Assembly: GCA_963762075.1 (NCBI GenBank)
Contig: CAVXJC010000003.1
Coordinates: forward strand, 372,001-436,000
DNA from: JAOUEA01 sp963762075
Lineage (GTDB): Bacteria; Actinomycetota; UBA4738; HRBIN12
Direction of reading: 5' to 3'
Length of the DNA stretch: 64,000 bases
Below, piece after piece: positions 42,230 to 51,711 of the stretch. The position numbers and the translations under genes are program-made. The first letter of the stretch is position 1. Every line of letters starts with the position of its first letter. A model generated the notes under the pieces. It saw only the letters and a program-made list of their open reading frames with translations. It was not told the origin of the DNA and ran no database searches.

Positions 42230-43950
42230 TGGCGGGCGACAAGCGCGACGGAGACGACCTGTTCGAGGACCTCGACAAGTTCTTCGCGCCCATCAAGGAC
42301 GTGGAGTTCGGCGAGCCGGCCTCGGCGGGCGCACTCGAGACCCCGAGTGAGGAGCACGTGTCCGTGAAGGCCAACGAGCCGGCGCCGACGCCTTCCAGCG
42401 AACCAGCCGTCGAGGCCACGAGCGGGGACGAGCTCGACGACGAAACCCTCGAGGACGAAGACTGGTACGACACCACGGTGCTGGAGACGATCGAGGGCAT
42501 CGGTATCGACGACGACGCCGATGCAGAGGCGGAGTCAGGCGAGGTCGTCGAGGTCGGTGATGCATCCGACGACGATGACCCCGACGACGACATCGGCGGG
42601 CCCATCGAGCCCACGCCAGGGCAGGAAGACCTGTTCGCGGCCGCCGCCGCCGGCGACGAGCACGAGACCGAGAGCGGATCGGGGTGGGAGAGCGTGGCCG
42701 ACGATGGCAACGACGCTGAGTACGCGGAACCGACCTTGGTCGGTGACGACGACCTCGGAACAGAGACCGCCCCGATCGCCACGATCGACGAGCTGATGGG
42801 CGACGTGGAGTCTCCGGAGGGGGCTGGCGATGACGCGGGCTTCCTGCCGCCATCGGTTGGCGATGAAGCCACTGGCGACGAGTCCGAGCCGGCCGTGGTC
42901 GGTGGTTCGGTCGGGTGGGATGACGGGTCGGCGATCACCCAGGGCGCCGGCAGCACCATGCTCGGTGAGCTCGGTCCCGATGAGACCGAGCAGGACATCT
43001 TGTCGGATCTGTCCGAACCAGAACCCGAGCACGAAGCAGTCGTCGTCGGGGCCGAAGGGCTGGGAGGGCCGAGCTGGCAGGAACCCGGAGCGCTCGAGGT
43101 CGACCGCCGCGGCCCGGCGCCCGACGAGCGTGATGTGCCCGCCGCGTTCCTCACCGGCGGCATCCTGGCGATCGCGGCGCTCGCCGCGCTGCTGATCGGC
43201 GACTGGCTCTTCGGGCTGCTCGCCGCCGCGATCGTGCTCTTGGCCCAGGGTGAGCTCTTCGGCGTCATGGTGAAGCACCATCGTCAGCCGGCGACCGCCG
43301 TGGGCCTGATCGCCGGAGCCCTGATGCTCGCCGCAGGGTACTTCCGTGGCGAGAGCGCGGTCCTCGCGATGTTCGCGCTCGGTGTCGCCGCCACATTCCT
43401 GTGGTTCATGTCGGGTCCGTCGACGACCCGCAAAGACGTCGCGGCCAACATCGGGCTCACCGTGCTGAACATGTCCTGGGTCCCGTTGCTCGGAAGCTAC
43501 CTGCTTGTACTGCTCGAGGGTGAGAGTGGCACGTCGCTCGTGCTCAGCGTGATCGGTCTGACCTTCGTCTACGACACCGCGGCCTTCCTGTCGGGGTCGG
43601 TGTGGGGTGGGCAGTTCTTCGAGCGGCCGCTCGCACCCACGGTGAGCCCCAAGAAGTCGGTCGAGGGAGTCATCATCGGTTCTCTCGTCACGGTGGTTGT
43701 GGCGGTCACGATCGTGACCTCGTTCGTCGATCCGTTCGAATCCCAGCGCATCGAGGCCCTATTGCTCGGGCTCGTGGTTGCTGCGGCGGCGACGTTCGGC
43801 GACCTCGCAGAGTCGCTCGTCAAGCGTGACATGGGCATCAAGGACATGGGCAGCATCTTGCCGGGCCATGGAGGGGTGCTCGACCGCATCGACTCGGTGC
43901 TGTTCGTCGCGCCTGCTGCATTCTTCCTCTATCGCATCATCGTCGTCTGA
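42229..43950 (+). CDS. cdsA: Phosphatidate cytidylyltransferase CdsA with 300-residue acidic N-terminus
   Basis: The C-terminal part (about 302-573) has eight hydrophobic helices and the family signature SLVKRDMGIKDMGSILPGHGG followed by DRIDS, which binds metal and CTP to make CDP-diacylglycerol. The first 300 residues are highly acidic and low in complexity, with runs such as DDDADAEAESGEV, and are absent from typical 270-300-residue CdsA. No second enzyme domain is visible. The reading frame is continuous, and the GTG overlapping frr argues the extension is translated. Alternative internal starts cannot be excluded. Confidence 0.92.
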   Translation: MAGDKRDGDDLFEDLDKFFAPIKDVEFGEPASAGALETPSEEHVSVKANEPAPTPSSEPAVEATSGDELDDETLEDEDWYDTTVLETIEGIGIDDDADAEAESGEVVEVGDASDDDDPDDDIGGPIEPTPGQEDLFAAAAAGDEHETESGSGWESVADDGNDAEYAEPTLVGDDDLGTETAPIATIDELMGDVESPEGAGDDAGFLPPSVGDEATGDESEPAVVGGSVGWDDGSAITQGAGSTMLGELGPDETEQDILSDLSEPEPEHEAVVVGAEGLGGPSWQEPGALEVDRRGPAPDERDVPAAFLTGGILAIAALAALLIGDWLFGLLAAAIVLLAQGELFGVMVKHHRQPATAVGLIAGALMLAAGYFRGESAVLAMFALGVAATFLWFMSGPSTTRKDVAANIGLTVLNMSWVPLLGSYLLVLLEGESGTSLVLSVIGLTFVYDTAAFLSGSVWGGQFFERPLAPTVSPKKSVEGVIIGSLVTVVVAVTIVTSFVDPFESQRIEALLLGLVVAAAATFGDLAESLVKRDMGIKDMGSILPGHGGVLDRIDSVLFVAPAAFFLYRIIVV

Positions 43951-44003
43951 CCGACCGCAGAACCTGCCGGCCCGTCGTTCCGAGCGTTCCGCCGGGCTCG
44001 GGG

Positions 44004-44009
44004 TAGGCT
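44004..44009 (+). promoter_or_regulatory. TAGGCT -10 element of dxr
   Basis: TAGGCT ends seven bases before the dxr ATG, the same hexamer and spacing as upstream of the PLP enzyme gene at 4024, and no ribosome binding site is present. Confidence 0.45.
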
Positions 44010-44016
44010 TGAACGC

Positions 44017-45174
44017 ATGAAGTCGGTGACGATCCTCGGTTCCACGGGGTCGGTCGGCACGCAGGCGCTCGACGTGGTGCGTCATCACCCAGACCGATTC
44101 AAGGTCGTCGGCTTGTCCGCGGGCGGTGCGAACCTCGAGCTGCTGGCAGGCCAGATCAGAGAGTTCCTGCCACCGGTCGTTGCGATCGCCGACGAGACCG
44201 CAGCCGGCGACGTGAAGCAGAAGATCGGAGTCGTGCCGGGGGTCGAGATCATCGAAGGGCCCGACGCCGCCGAGCGACTGGCCGACGAGACCGAGGCCGA
44301 CATGGTGTTGAACGCCTTGGTGGGCTCCGCGGGGCTCGCTCCCACGCTCGCGGTGCTGCAGTCGGGCAAGACGCTGGCGCTGGCCAACAAGGAGAGTCTG
44401 GTGGTCGGAGGGGAGCTCGTCACCGACCTCATCAAGGGTGAGCCCGAGCGATTGCTCCCGGTCGACTCCGAGCATGCCGCGCTCGCCATGGCGATGCGGG
44501 GCGAGCGGCGTGAGGACATCAAGCGGGTCGTGCTCACCGGCTCGGGCGGACCGTTCCGCGGCTGGACCCGCAACGAGCTCTCCCGGGCAAGCGTCAAGGA
44601 AGCCCTGCAGCACCCGGTGTGGTCGATGGGGCCGAAGATCACGATCGACTCGGCGACCCTCATGAACAAGGGTCTCGAGGTGATCGAGGCGCACTACCTG
44701 TTCGACCTCGAGTTCTCCGCGATCCATGTGCTGATCCACCCCGAGGGCATCGTGCACGCGATGGCCGAGTTCCGAGACGGGAGCCTTCGAGCCGAGATGG
44801 CGACCCCCGACATGCGCCTGCCGATCCAGCTCGCGCTCGCCTGGCCAGAACGGCTGCCGACCGGCGTCGAGCCCGTGCCGCTCACCGAGCGTCCACTCAC
44901 CTTCGAACCGGTCGACCGGGAGGCCTTCCCTGCGGTCGATCTCGCATACCGTGTCGGCGGGTTGGGCTCGACCTTCCCGGCGGTGATGAACGCGGCCAAC
45001 GAGGTCGCGGTCATGTCCTTCCTCGAGGGCAAGATCGCGCTCACCCGCATCGTCGAGCTGGTGCAGACGGTCGTCGACGAGCACGAGCCCGCCTCGGTGG
45101 TCTCGATCGTCAGCATCGAGCGCGCCGATGCTTGGGCGCGCCAGCGAGCCGCCGAGATCGTCGAGGAGCGGTAG
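44017..45174 (+). CDS. dxr: 1-deoxy-D-xylulose 5-phosphate reductoisomerase
   Basis: Dxr commits carbon to the methylerythritol phosphate isoprenoid pathway using NADPH. The 385 residues begin VTILGSTGSVGTQALDVV (nucleotide binding), with LANKESLVVGGE near residue 123, VDSEHAAL near 148 (metal ligands), and the ATLMNKGLEVIEAHYLF segment near 212. IspG later in the window is another enzyme of the same route. Confidence 0.96.
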   Translation: MKSVTILGSTGSVGTQALDVVRHHPDRFKVVGLSAGGANLELLAGQIREFLPPVVAIADETAAGDVKQKIGVVPGVEIIEGPDAAERLADETEADMVLNALVGSAGLAPTLAVLQSGKTLALANKESLVVGGELVTDLIKGEPERLLPVDSEHAALAMAMRGERREDIKRVVLTGSGGPFRGWTRNELSRASVKEALQHPVWSMGPKITIDSATLMNKGLEVIEAHYLFDLEFSAIHVLIHPEGIVHAMAEFRDGSLRAEMATPDMRLPIQLALAWPERLPTGVEPVPLTERPLTFEPVDREAFPAVDLAYRVGGLGSTFPAVMNAANEVAVMSFLEGKIALTRIVELVQTVVDEHEPASVVSIVSIERADAWARQRAAEIVEER

Positions 45175-45186
45175 TCCTTCCCCCTC

Positions 45187-46335
45187 ATGGATCTGCTCGT
45201 CGGCGCCCTCATCTTCCTGCCCTTCCTCACCGTGATCATCGCGATCCACGAGCTGGGCCACTTCTTCAGCGCGCGGAAGTTCGGCATGAAGGTGACGGAG
45301 TACTTCGTCGGATTCGGGCCGTGGAAGATCTGGTCGAGACGCAAGGGTGAGCTCGAGTACGGCGTGAAGCCGATCTTCATCGGCGGCTACGTGAAGATCG
45401 CCGGTATGAACCCCTTCGAGGAGAACCCGCCCGAGGACACGCCGAGGTTGTACGGCTCGAAGCCGATCTGGCAGCGCGCGATCACGATCGTGGCCGGGCC
45501 GGCCACCCACTTCGTGGTCGCCGCGGTGATCTTCGCGGTGTGGCTGGCGATCTTCGGCGACCCGCGCACCGCTCCCGTCACCCCGATCGTGATCGACGAT
45601 GTCGAGCTCACGATGAACGGTGACAGATCTCCCGCGGCAGCCGCGGGCCTGTTGGCGGGCGATCGCATCCTGCAGCTCGACGGTGTCGACCAACCAACGT
45701 CTGAGCAACTCAGCGAGATCGTGACCGCACAGGCCGAGGACCACCCCGGCGAACCGATCGAGATCGTGGTGGACCGTGAGGGTGACCGCGTCACCTTGTC
45801 GGTGGTGCCCGAGCTCGCCGACGTCGAGGGCGAGACGCGCGGACGCATGGGCGTGATCGTGGCGCCACCCGACCCCGAGCCCCTCGCGATCGGTCCGGCC
45901 TTGGTCGGAGGCGTCCGCTACGTCGGACTCTCGGTCGAGGAGACGCGGCATCAGGTCGCTCGGGTGTTCGGACCGAGCGGCGTCGGTCGGGTGTTCGGAT
46001 TGCTGTTCAGCGACGATGAACGTCGGCCCGACGATGCGACCAGCGTAGTCGGGATCAGTCAACAGATCGGCGTCATCAGCGGCGAGTCGGGTGCGGTCGA
46101 GATCCTTCTCCAGCTCTTCGGATTCGTCACCGTCTTCATCGGACTGATCAACCTGGTGCCGTTGCCCCCGTTCGACGGCGGACACCTCGCGACCCTGCTG
46201 ATCGAGAAGGTCCGGGGAAAGGCGGTCGACATGCGCACGCTGATCCCGATCTCTGCGGCCGTCATGGCCTTCTTCGTGCTGTTCGTCGGCGCGACGATCG
46301 TGCTCGACGTGACGAAGCCGATCGTCCTCCCGTAG
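45187..46335 (+). CDS. rseP: Site-2 protease RseP/Rip1-type metalloprotease
   Basis: This 382-residue intramembrane zinc protease cleaves membrane-bound regulators such as anti-sigma factors. The active site HELGH is at 21-25 in the first helix, followed by GYVKIAGMNPFEE, a PDZ domain around 150-230 (AAGLLAGDRILQLDGV), and the second metal motif NLVPLPPFDGGH near 322. The order dxr-rseP-ispG is standard, but here a two-component pair and yjbQ are inserted before ispG. Confidence 0.95.
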   Translation: MDLLVGALIFLPFLTVIIAIHELGHFFSARKFGMKVTEYFVGFGPWKIWSRRKGELEYGVKPIFIGGYVKIAGMNPFEENPPEDTPRLYGSKPIWQRAITIVAGPATHFVVAAVIFAVWLAIFGDPRTAPVTPIVIDDVELTMNGDRSPAAAAGLLAGDRILQLDGVDQPTSEQLSEIVTAQAEDHPGEPIEIVVDREGDRVTLSVVPELADVEGETRGRMGVIVAPPDPEPLAIGPALVGGVRYVGLSVEETRHQVARVFGPSGVGRVFGLLFSDDERRPDDATSVVGISQQIGVISGESGAVEILLQLFGFVTVFIGLINLVPLPPFDGGHLATLLIEKVRGKAVDMRTLIPISAAVMAFFVLFVGATIVLDVTKPIVLP

Positions 46336-46422
46336 GAGCCGGATGCTCGCGGATGCGTTGCACGCGAACGGGCACCACGATTTCTCAACACGTCCGCAAG
46401 GCTCACCGGCACACCCCGGGGC

Positions 46423-46428
46423 TACGAT
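46423..46428 (+). promoter_or_regulatory. TACGAT -10 element of the response regulator gene
   Basis: TACGAT ends six bases before the GTG at 46435, with no ribosome binding site; it fits a leaderless message for the two-component operon. Confidence 0.4.
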
Positions 46429-46434
46429 GGCCCG

Positions 46435-47126
<692 letters not shown>

Positions 47127-47130
<4 letters not shown>

Positions 47131-48515
47131 GCTCCCGGCCACTCGAGCGGCTGCCCACCATCAGGGGCAAGCTGGGGGCGACGATCGTCATCGCGGTCGC
47201 GATCACGATCGCGATCTCGTACGCTCTGATCGGCTTCGCGCTCCGCGACTCGCCGCGTGACTCCGAGGCGATCGAAGCCCTGGCGCTGGCGAGGCAGATC
47301 GCGAGCGGCGAGGTGGCCGAGCCTCCGCTCGACACCATGGTGGTGCGTCGAAGCGTGACCGGCGAGATCACCGTCCAAGGTGTGAACCTGGGTGTGCTGC
47401 CGCCCGACACCCCTGGGCGGGTGCCCCGTTGGGGCGTGATCGCGGGTAAGACCGTGTGGGCGTCGATCCCCACCGACGACGGCGGCAGCTTGATCGTTCT
47501 CTATCCGTCGCCGACACGCGGTTCCCTGGGCCGCTTCTCCGCCACGCTCGGATTCCTGCAGAGCGTGTGGTGGCAGTTCCTGCTCGCTGGCGCGATCGCT
47601 GCGGTGATCGCGCTGGTCTTGGCACGCTGGCTGGCTCGCGGCATGACGCAGCCGCTCCGTGACATGGCCGAAGCCTCGCGGCGAATGGAAACCGGCGACT
47701 ACTCCACCCGCGTGCTCACCAGCACGCGCGACGAGGTCGGACAGCTCGCCACCGCCTTCAACCGCATGAGCCGGGAGCTGGAGAACCTCGAGGCCTCCCG
47801 GCGAGACCTGGTCGCGAACGTCTCGCACGAGCTCAAGACGCCGATCACCGCGATCCGAGCGCACCTCGAGAACCTGCTCGACGGGGTGGAGCAGCCCAAC
47901 AGCCAGACCCTCGAGATCATGCTCGCCCAGTCGGAGCGGCTCGGTCGGCTGGTCGAACAGCTCCTCGATCTGTCGAGGCTGGAGTCGGGAGAGGTGCCCC
48001 TGCGCCGAGAGCCGGTCTCGCTCGCACCGCTGGTCGCCCTGGTCATGTCCGAGATCGAGGTCGCCTGCGCCGATCGAGAGGTCGAGGTGGTGAGCGACCT
48101 CTCCGATGACCTTCCCACCATCGAGGCCGACTCTGAACGCGTGCACCAAGTCATCTTCAACCTCGTCGACAACGCGGTGCGGTTCACGCCCGAGGGTGGC
48201 GAGGTACGCATCGAAGCACATCGCCACAACGGATCGGTTGAAGTGAGCGTCGCGGACACGGGGGTCGGCATCCCCGCCGACGCGCTGCCACGACTGTTCG
48301 AGCGCTTCTACCGGGTCGACCCCGCACGAGCCAGGGAAGACGGCGGCACCGGCATCGGCCTCGCGATCGCACGCTCCGTGGTCGAGGCGCACGGCGGCTC
48401 CATCCGTGCCGAGAGTGCGCCCGGGCACGGCAGCGTCTTCACCTTCGATCTGCCGGTTTCGCGGCCGGTCTCAGGCCCGGTCGCGCCCGCGGCCACGACC
48501 AGGAGGGATCAGTGA
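47127..48515 (+). CDS. Membrane sensor histidine kinase (HAMP-HisKA-HATPase)
   Basis: The 462-residue kinase has two transmembrane helices (about 13-36 and 147-172) around an extracellular loop of roughly 110 residues, a HAMP domain, the phosphoacceptor H234 in VSHELKTP, and an ATP-binding domain with N box NLVDNAVRFTP, DTGVGIP and GTGIGLAI. It pairs with the preceding regulator. The extracellular region matches no domain I know. The last bases overlap yjbQ (GTGA). Confidence 0.94.
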
Positions 48516-48961
48516 TCTCCACCACCTCGACCGTTACCGTCAACGCGCCCGAGCGCTACGCGTTCCTCGATCTCACCGACGATCTGCGACGTGCGATCAA
48601 GGACTCGGGGGTCGTCGACGGCGCCGCGATCGTCTTCTGCGCTCATACGACGTGCGCGCTACTGATCAACGAGTGGGAAGACGGCGCGATGGCCGACTTC
48701 CGGAGGCATGTCACCGGTCTGGTGCCGCATGAAGGCATCTACTACCAGCACGACGACTTCGAGGTTCGGACGCAGAACATGCACCCCGATGAACGCGAGA
48801 ACGGGCACGCGCATGTGAAGGCAATGTTGTTGTCGGCCACGTCGCATTCGATCCCCGTTGTCGCGGGCGACCCCGGTTTCGGAACGTGGCAGCGTCTGAT
48901 CTTCTTCGAGATGGACGAGCCCAAGGACCGCTCGATCATCTTCCATGTGTTCGGCGCCTGA
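48512..48961 (+). CDS. YjbQ/UPF0047 family protein
   Basis: The 149-residue protein belongs to the YjbQ family, with CAHTTCALLINEWEDG near residue 43, then HARDGENG-like NGHAHVKAMLL and GTWQRLIFFEMDEP motifs. Family members have weak thiamine-phosphate synthase activity in vitro, but the cellular role is unclear. Translation is coupled to the kinase gene by a GTGA overlap, so it may share regulation with the two-component system. Confidence 0.88.
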   Translation: MISTTSTVTVNAPERYAFLDLTDDLRRAIKDSGVVDGAAIVFCAHTTCALLINEWEDGAMADFRRHVTGLVPHEGIYYQHDDFEVRTQNMHPDERENGHAHVKAMLLSATSHSIPVVAGDPGFGTWQRLIFFEMDEPKDRSIIFHVFGA

Positions 48962-48994
48962 TCGGTCACCGGCGAGCTGAGAGACTGGGGAGCG

Positions 48995-50107
48995 GTGGGC
49001 ATCGAACGTAGGAAGAGCCGGCAGATCGACCTGGGCGGCGTCGCGATCGGCGGCGACGCGGCGGTCTCGATCCAGTCGATGACCACGACGAAGACTGCCG
49101 ACATCAACGCGACGCTGCAGCAGATCGCCTCGCTCGTTGCGACGGGCGTCGATATCGTGCGCGTCGCTGTGCCACATCGAGAGGATGCCGAGGCGCTCGT
49201 CGCGATCGCGGCCAAGTCGACCGTGCCGGTCGTGGCCGACATCCACTTCCAGTGGAAGTACGCCATGGCCGCGCTCGAGGCCGGCATCCAGGGCCTGCGC
49301 ATCAACCCCGGCAACATCAAGTACGACGACAAGGTGCGGCTGATCGCTCGCGAAGCCAAAGCGCGAGGGGTGCCGATCCGCATCGGCGTGAACGCCGGCT
49401 CACTCCAGAAGGATGTGCTCGCCAAGCACGGCTCGCCGACGCCCGAGGCCCTCGTCGAGAGCGCGCTCTACGAGGCACGCATCCTCGAGGACGAGGACTT
49501 CTTCGACATCAAGATCTCGGTGAAGCACTCGAACCCGCTCGTGATGATCGAGAGCTACCGACTGCTCGCGGCCACCTGCGACTATCCCCTCCACCTGGGT
49601 GTCACCGAGGCCGGCCCGATGCCGATGGGCGGTGTGAAGAGCGCCGTCGGCATCGGCACGCTGCTCGCCGAAGGCATCGGAGACACGATCCGTGTCTCCC
49701 TCACCGACGATCCGGTCGAAGAGGTCAAGGTCGCCACATCGATCCTGCAGTCGCTCGGGCTTCGTACGCGCGGCCTCGATCTCGTCGCCTGTCCGTCGTG
49801 CGGCCGCGCCGAGGTGAACGTGCTCGAGCTGACGCAGAAGGTCAATGCCGCGATCGAGAACGAGAGGTTCACGGTGCCGATGCGGGTCGCGGTGATGGGC
49901 TGCGTCGTCAACGGTCCTGGTGAGGCGCGTGAGGCAGACGTGGGTATCGCGAGCGGCAATGGGCTTGGGTTCATCATCCGCCAGGGCGAAGTCGTGGCGA
50001 AGGTCCCCGAGCGTGAGCTCGTCGAGGCGCTGCTGATCGAGGCGCGCGCGGTTGCGGCGGGCAAGGTCGCATCGGGGGAGGGGGTCAACGAGTCCGCGTC
50101 AGACTAG
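48995..50107 (+). CDS. ispG: 4-hydroxy-3-methylbut-2-enyl-diphosphate synthase IspG
   Basis: IspG, a [4Fe-4S] enzyme, makes HMBPP near the end of the methylerythritol phosphate pathway. The 370 residues show VSIQSMTTTKTADINATLQQI near the start, RINPGNIKYDDKVRL near 105, and the cluster ligands CPSCG and MGCVVNGPGEA near 265-310. The GTG start is 33 bases after yjbQ. The length is normal. Confidence 0.96.
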   Translation: MGIERRKSRQIDLGGVAIGGDAAVSIQSMTTTKTADINATLQQIASLVATGVDIVRVAVPHREDAEALVAIAAKSTVPVVADIHFQWKYAMAALEAGIQGLRINPGNIKYDDKVRLIAREAKARGVPIRIGVNAGSLQKDVLAKHGSPTPEALVESALYEARILEDEDFFDIKISVKHSNPLVMIESYRLLAATCDYPLHLGVTEAGPMPMGGVKSAVGIGTLLAEGIGDTIRVSLTDDPVEEVKVATSILQSLGLRTRGLDLVACPSCGRAEVNVLELTQKVNAAIENERFTVPMRVAVMGCVVNGPGEAREADVGIASGNGLGFIIRQGEVVAKVPERELVEALLIEARAVAAGKVASGEGVNESASD

Positions 50108-50158
50108 GCTTCGGATCGCACCTCAACCTGTCACACCCGTCCCGCCGATACATCTGCG

Positions 50159-51130
50159 ATGAGCAGATCCTGGGTGTCGGTCGTGGCGACCAGCATGATC
50201 GTCGCGGGCGCGGTCGTCGTGCCGGTTTCGGGTGGCCCGGCCCGGGGTGAGCCGTTGCCGGGCACCAGCTGCCAGACGTTCCCTGCCGACAACGTGTGGC
50301 ACATGGACATCTCCGGGCTGGCGAAGCATCCGAAGAGCGAGAGATGGAAGCGCAGCGCACATGCCGGGTCGAGCCAGCTGCACCCCGACTTCGGGCCGCC
50401 CTCGTACGGCATCCCGTTCGACGTGGTCCACCCGTCGCACTCCGATGTGTCGATCGAGTTCACGTACGCCAGCGAGAGCGATGGTGGTCCGTACCCGTTC
50501 GGGCCCGACATCACGATCGAGCGAGGATCGGACCGCCACGCGATCATGGTCGACAGCGGCACCTGCACGCTCTACGAATTGTTCGCCGCGCGGTGGAACG
50601 ACGGCGACCCGACGGCCGGAAGCGGCGCGATCTTCGATCTCGGTTCGAACGACCTGCGGCCTGCAGGTTGGACGAGCGCCGACGCGGCGGGGCTGCCCAT
50701 CCTGCCGGGGCTGGTGCGCCTCGACGAGGTGCAGGCGGGTGAGATCGACCACGCGATCAGGTTCACGGTCGCATGCACATTCGAGCGTCATGTCTGGCCA
50801 GCTCGCCACGACGCCGGCGTGAGGGACCGACGGTGTCCACCGATGGGCGCCCGCTTCCGGCTGAAGGCTGGGTTCGATATCTCGGGCTTCACGCGGAAGG
50901 CGAAGGTCGTGCTGGTGGCGATGCAGCGATACGGCCTGATCGTGGCCGACAACGGGAGCGACTGGTACTTCCAGGGCACGATCGACGACGGGTGGACGAA
51001 TGGCCTGCTGGATCAGCTGAAGCGGGTGCCGGCCGGGGCTTTCGTGGCCGTCGACACGCTGGGATGCCGGGTCTCGAACGCGAGCGCGGAGTTCGCGTAC
51101 GGGCCGAGTTGTCCGCCACCCCGCGCCTGA
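50159..51130 (+). CDS. Secreted protein of unknown function
   Basis: The 323-residue protein has a signal peptide (about 1-30, VVATSMIVAGAVVVPVSGG) and a mature part with FPADNVWHMDI, LHPDFG, a DGGPYPFGPDITIE block, DRHAIMVD, WTSADAAGLPILPGLVR and YGLIVADNGSDWYFQG. This combination recurs in secreted proteins of actinomycetes and acidobacteria and looks enzymatic, but I know of no assigned activity. It is convergent with trpG, 14 bases away. It lies in an insertion between ispG and proS. Confidence 0.8.
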   Translation: MSRSWVSVVATSMIVAGAVVVPVSGGPARGEPLPGTSCQTFPADNVWHMDISGLAKHPKSERWKRSAHAGSSQLHPDFGPPSYGIPFDVVHPSHSDVSIEFTYASESDGGPYPFGPDITIERGSDRHAIMVDSGTCTLYELFAARWNDGDPTAGSGAIFDLGSNDLRPAGWTSADAAGLPILPGLVRLDEVQAGEIDHAIRFTVACTFERHVWPARHDAGVRDRRCPPMGARFRLKAGFDISGFTRKAKVVLVAMQRYGLIVADNGSDWYFQGTIDDGWTNGLLDQLKRVPAGAFVAVDTLGCRVSNASAEFAYGPSCPPPRA

Positions 51131-51144
51131 TACGGGCGCAGGGT

Positions 51145-51711
51145 TCAGCGTGTGAGCGTAAGGAAGTTGCGGACGATCGTCGGTCCCTGTGGGGTCAAGA
51201 TGCTCTCGGGGTGGAACTGCACGCCGAACCGTGGCAGCTCGCGGTGGCGGGTGGCCATGACGAGGTCGTCGTCGGTCCACGCCGTCATGATCAGCTCAGC
51301 GGGCAGGTCGTCGTGTTCGACGATGAGCGAGTGATATCGGCCTGCCTCGAACGGATCCGGCACATCCTCGAAGATGCCGGCGCCGTCGTGACGGATCGAT
51401 GAGGCTTTTCCGTGCACGGGCTGGGTGCGCTCGACCCTTCCCCCGTACTCGAGGCCGATCGCCTGGTGCCCCAAGCAGACGCCGAGCACCGGCGTTTCTT
51501 TCGGCAACACATCGAGCAACTCGGTGAAGCAACCGGCCGTCTCGGGCCGGCCGGGTCCCGGTGAAAGCACCACCGCATCGGGGCTCCTCGCGACCAACGC
51601 ATCGGCGGGCTCGGCGTCGCTCTTCACGACCTCGGTGTCGTAGCCGAGGCTCTCGATGAGCTGCACCAGGTTGTAGGTGAACGAATCGTAATGATCGATG
51701 ATCAGGATCAT
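51145..51711 (-). CDS. trpG: Anthranilate synthase component II (glutamine amidotransferase)
   Basis: This 188-residue class I amidotransferase supplies ammonia to TrpE. It has SFTYNLVQ, VLSPGPGRP near 48-56, catalytic C79 in GVCLGHQ and the HPES motif near 168. Members may also serve p-aminobenzoate synthesis (PabA), and one protein can serve both. The ATG overlaps the trpE stop as ATGA, so the partner is clear. Confidence 0.92.
   Translation of the reverse strand: MILIIDHYDSFTYNLVQLIESLGYDTEVVKSDAEPADALVARSPDAVVLSPGPGRPETAGCFTELLDVLPKETPVLGVCLGHQAIGLEYGGRVERTQPVHGKASSIRHDGAGIFEDVPDPFEAGRYHSLIVEHDDLPAELIMTAWTDDDLVMATRHRELPRFGVQFHPESILTPQGPTIVRNFLTLTR

Noticed and set aside
43980..44001. CCGAGC/GCTCGG stem before dxr as a terminator
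   Set aside because: It overlaps the region just upstream of the putative dxr -10 and lacks a U tract; a six-pair GC stem is expected by chance here.
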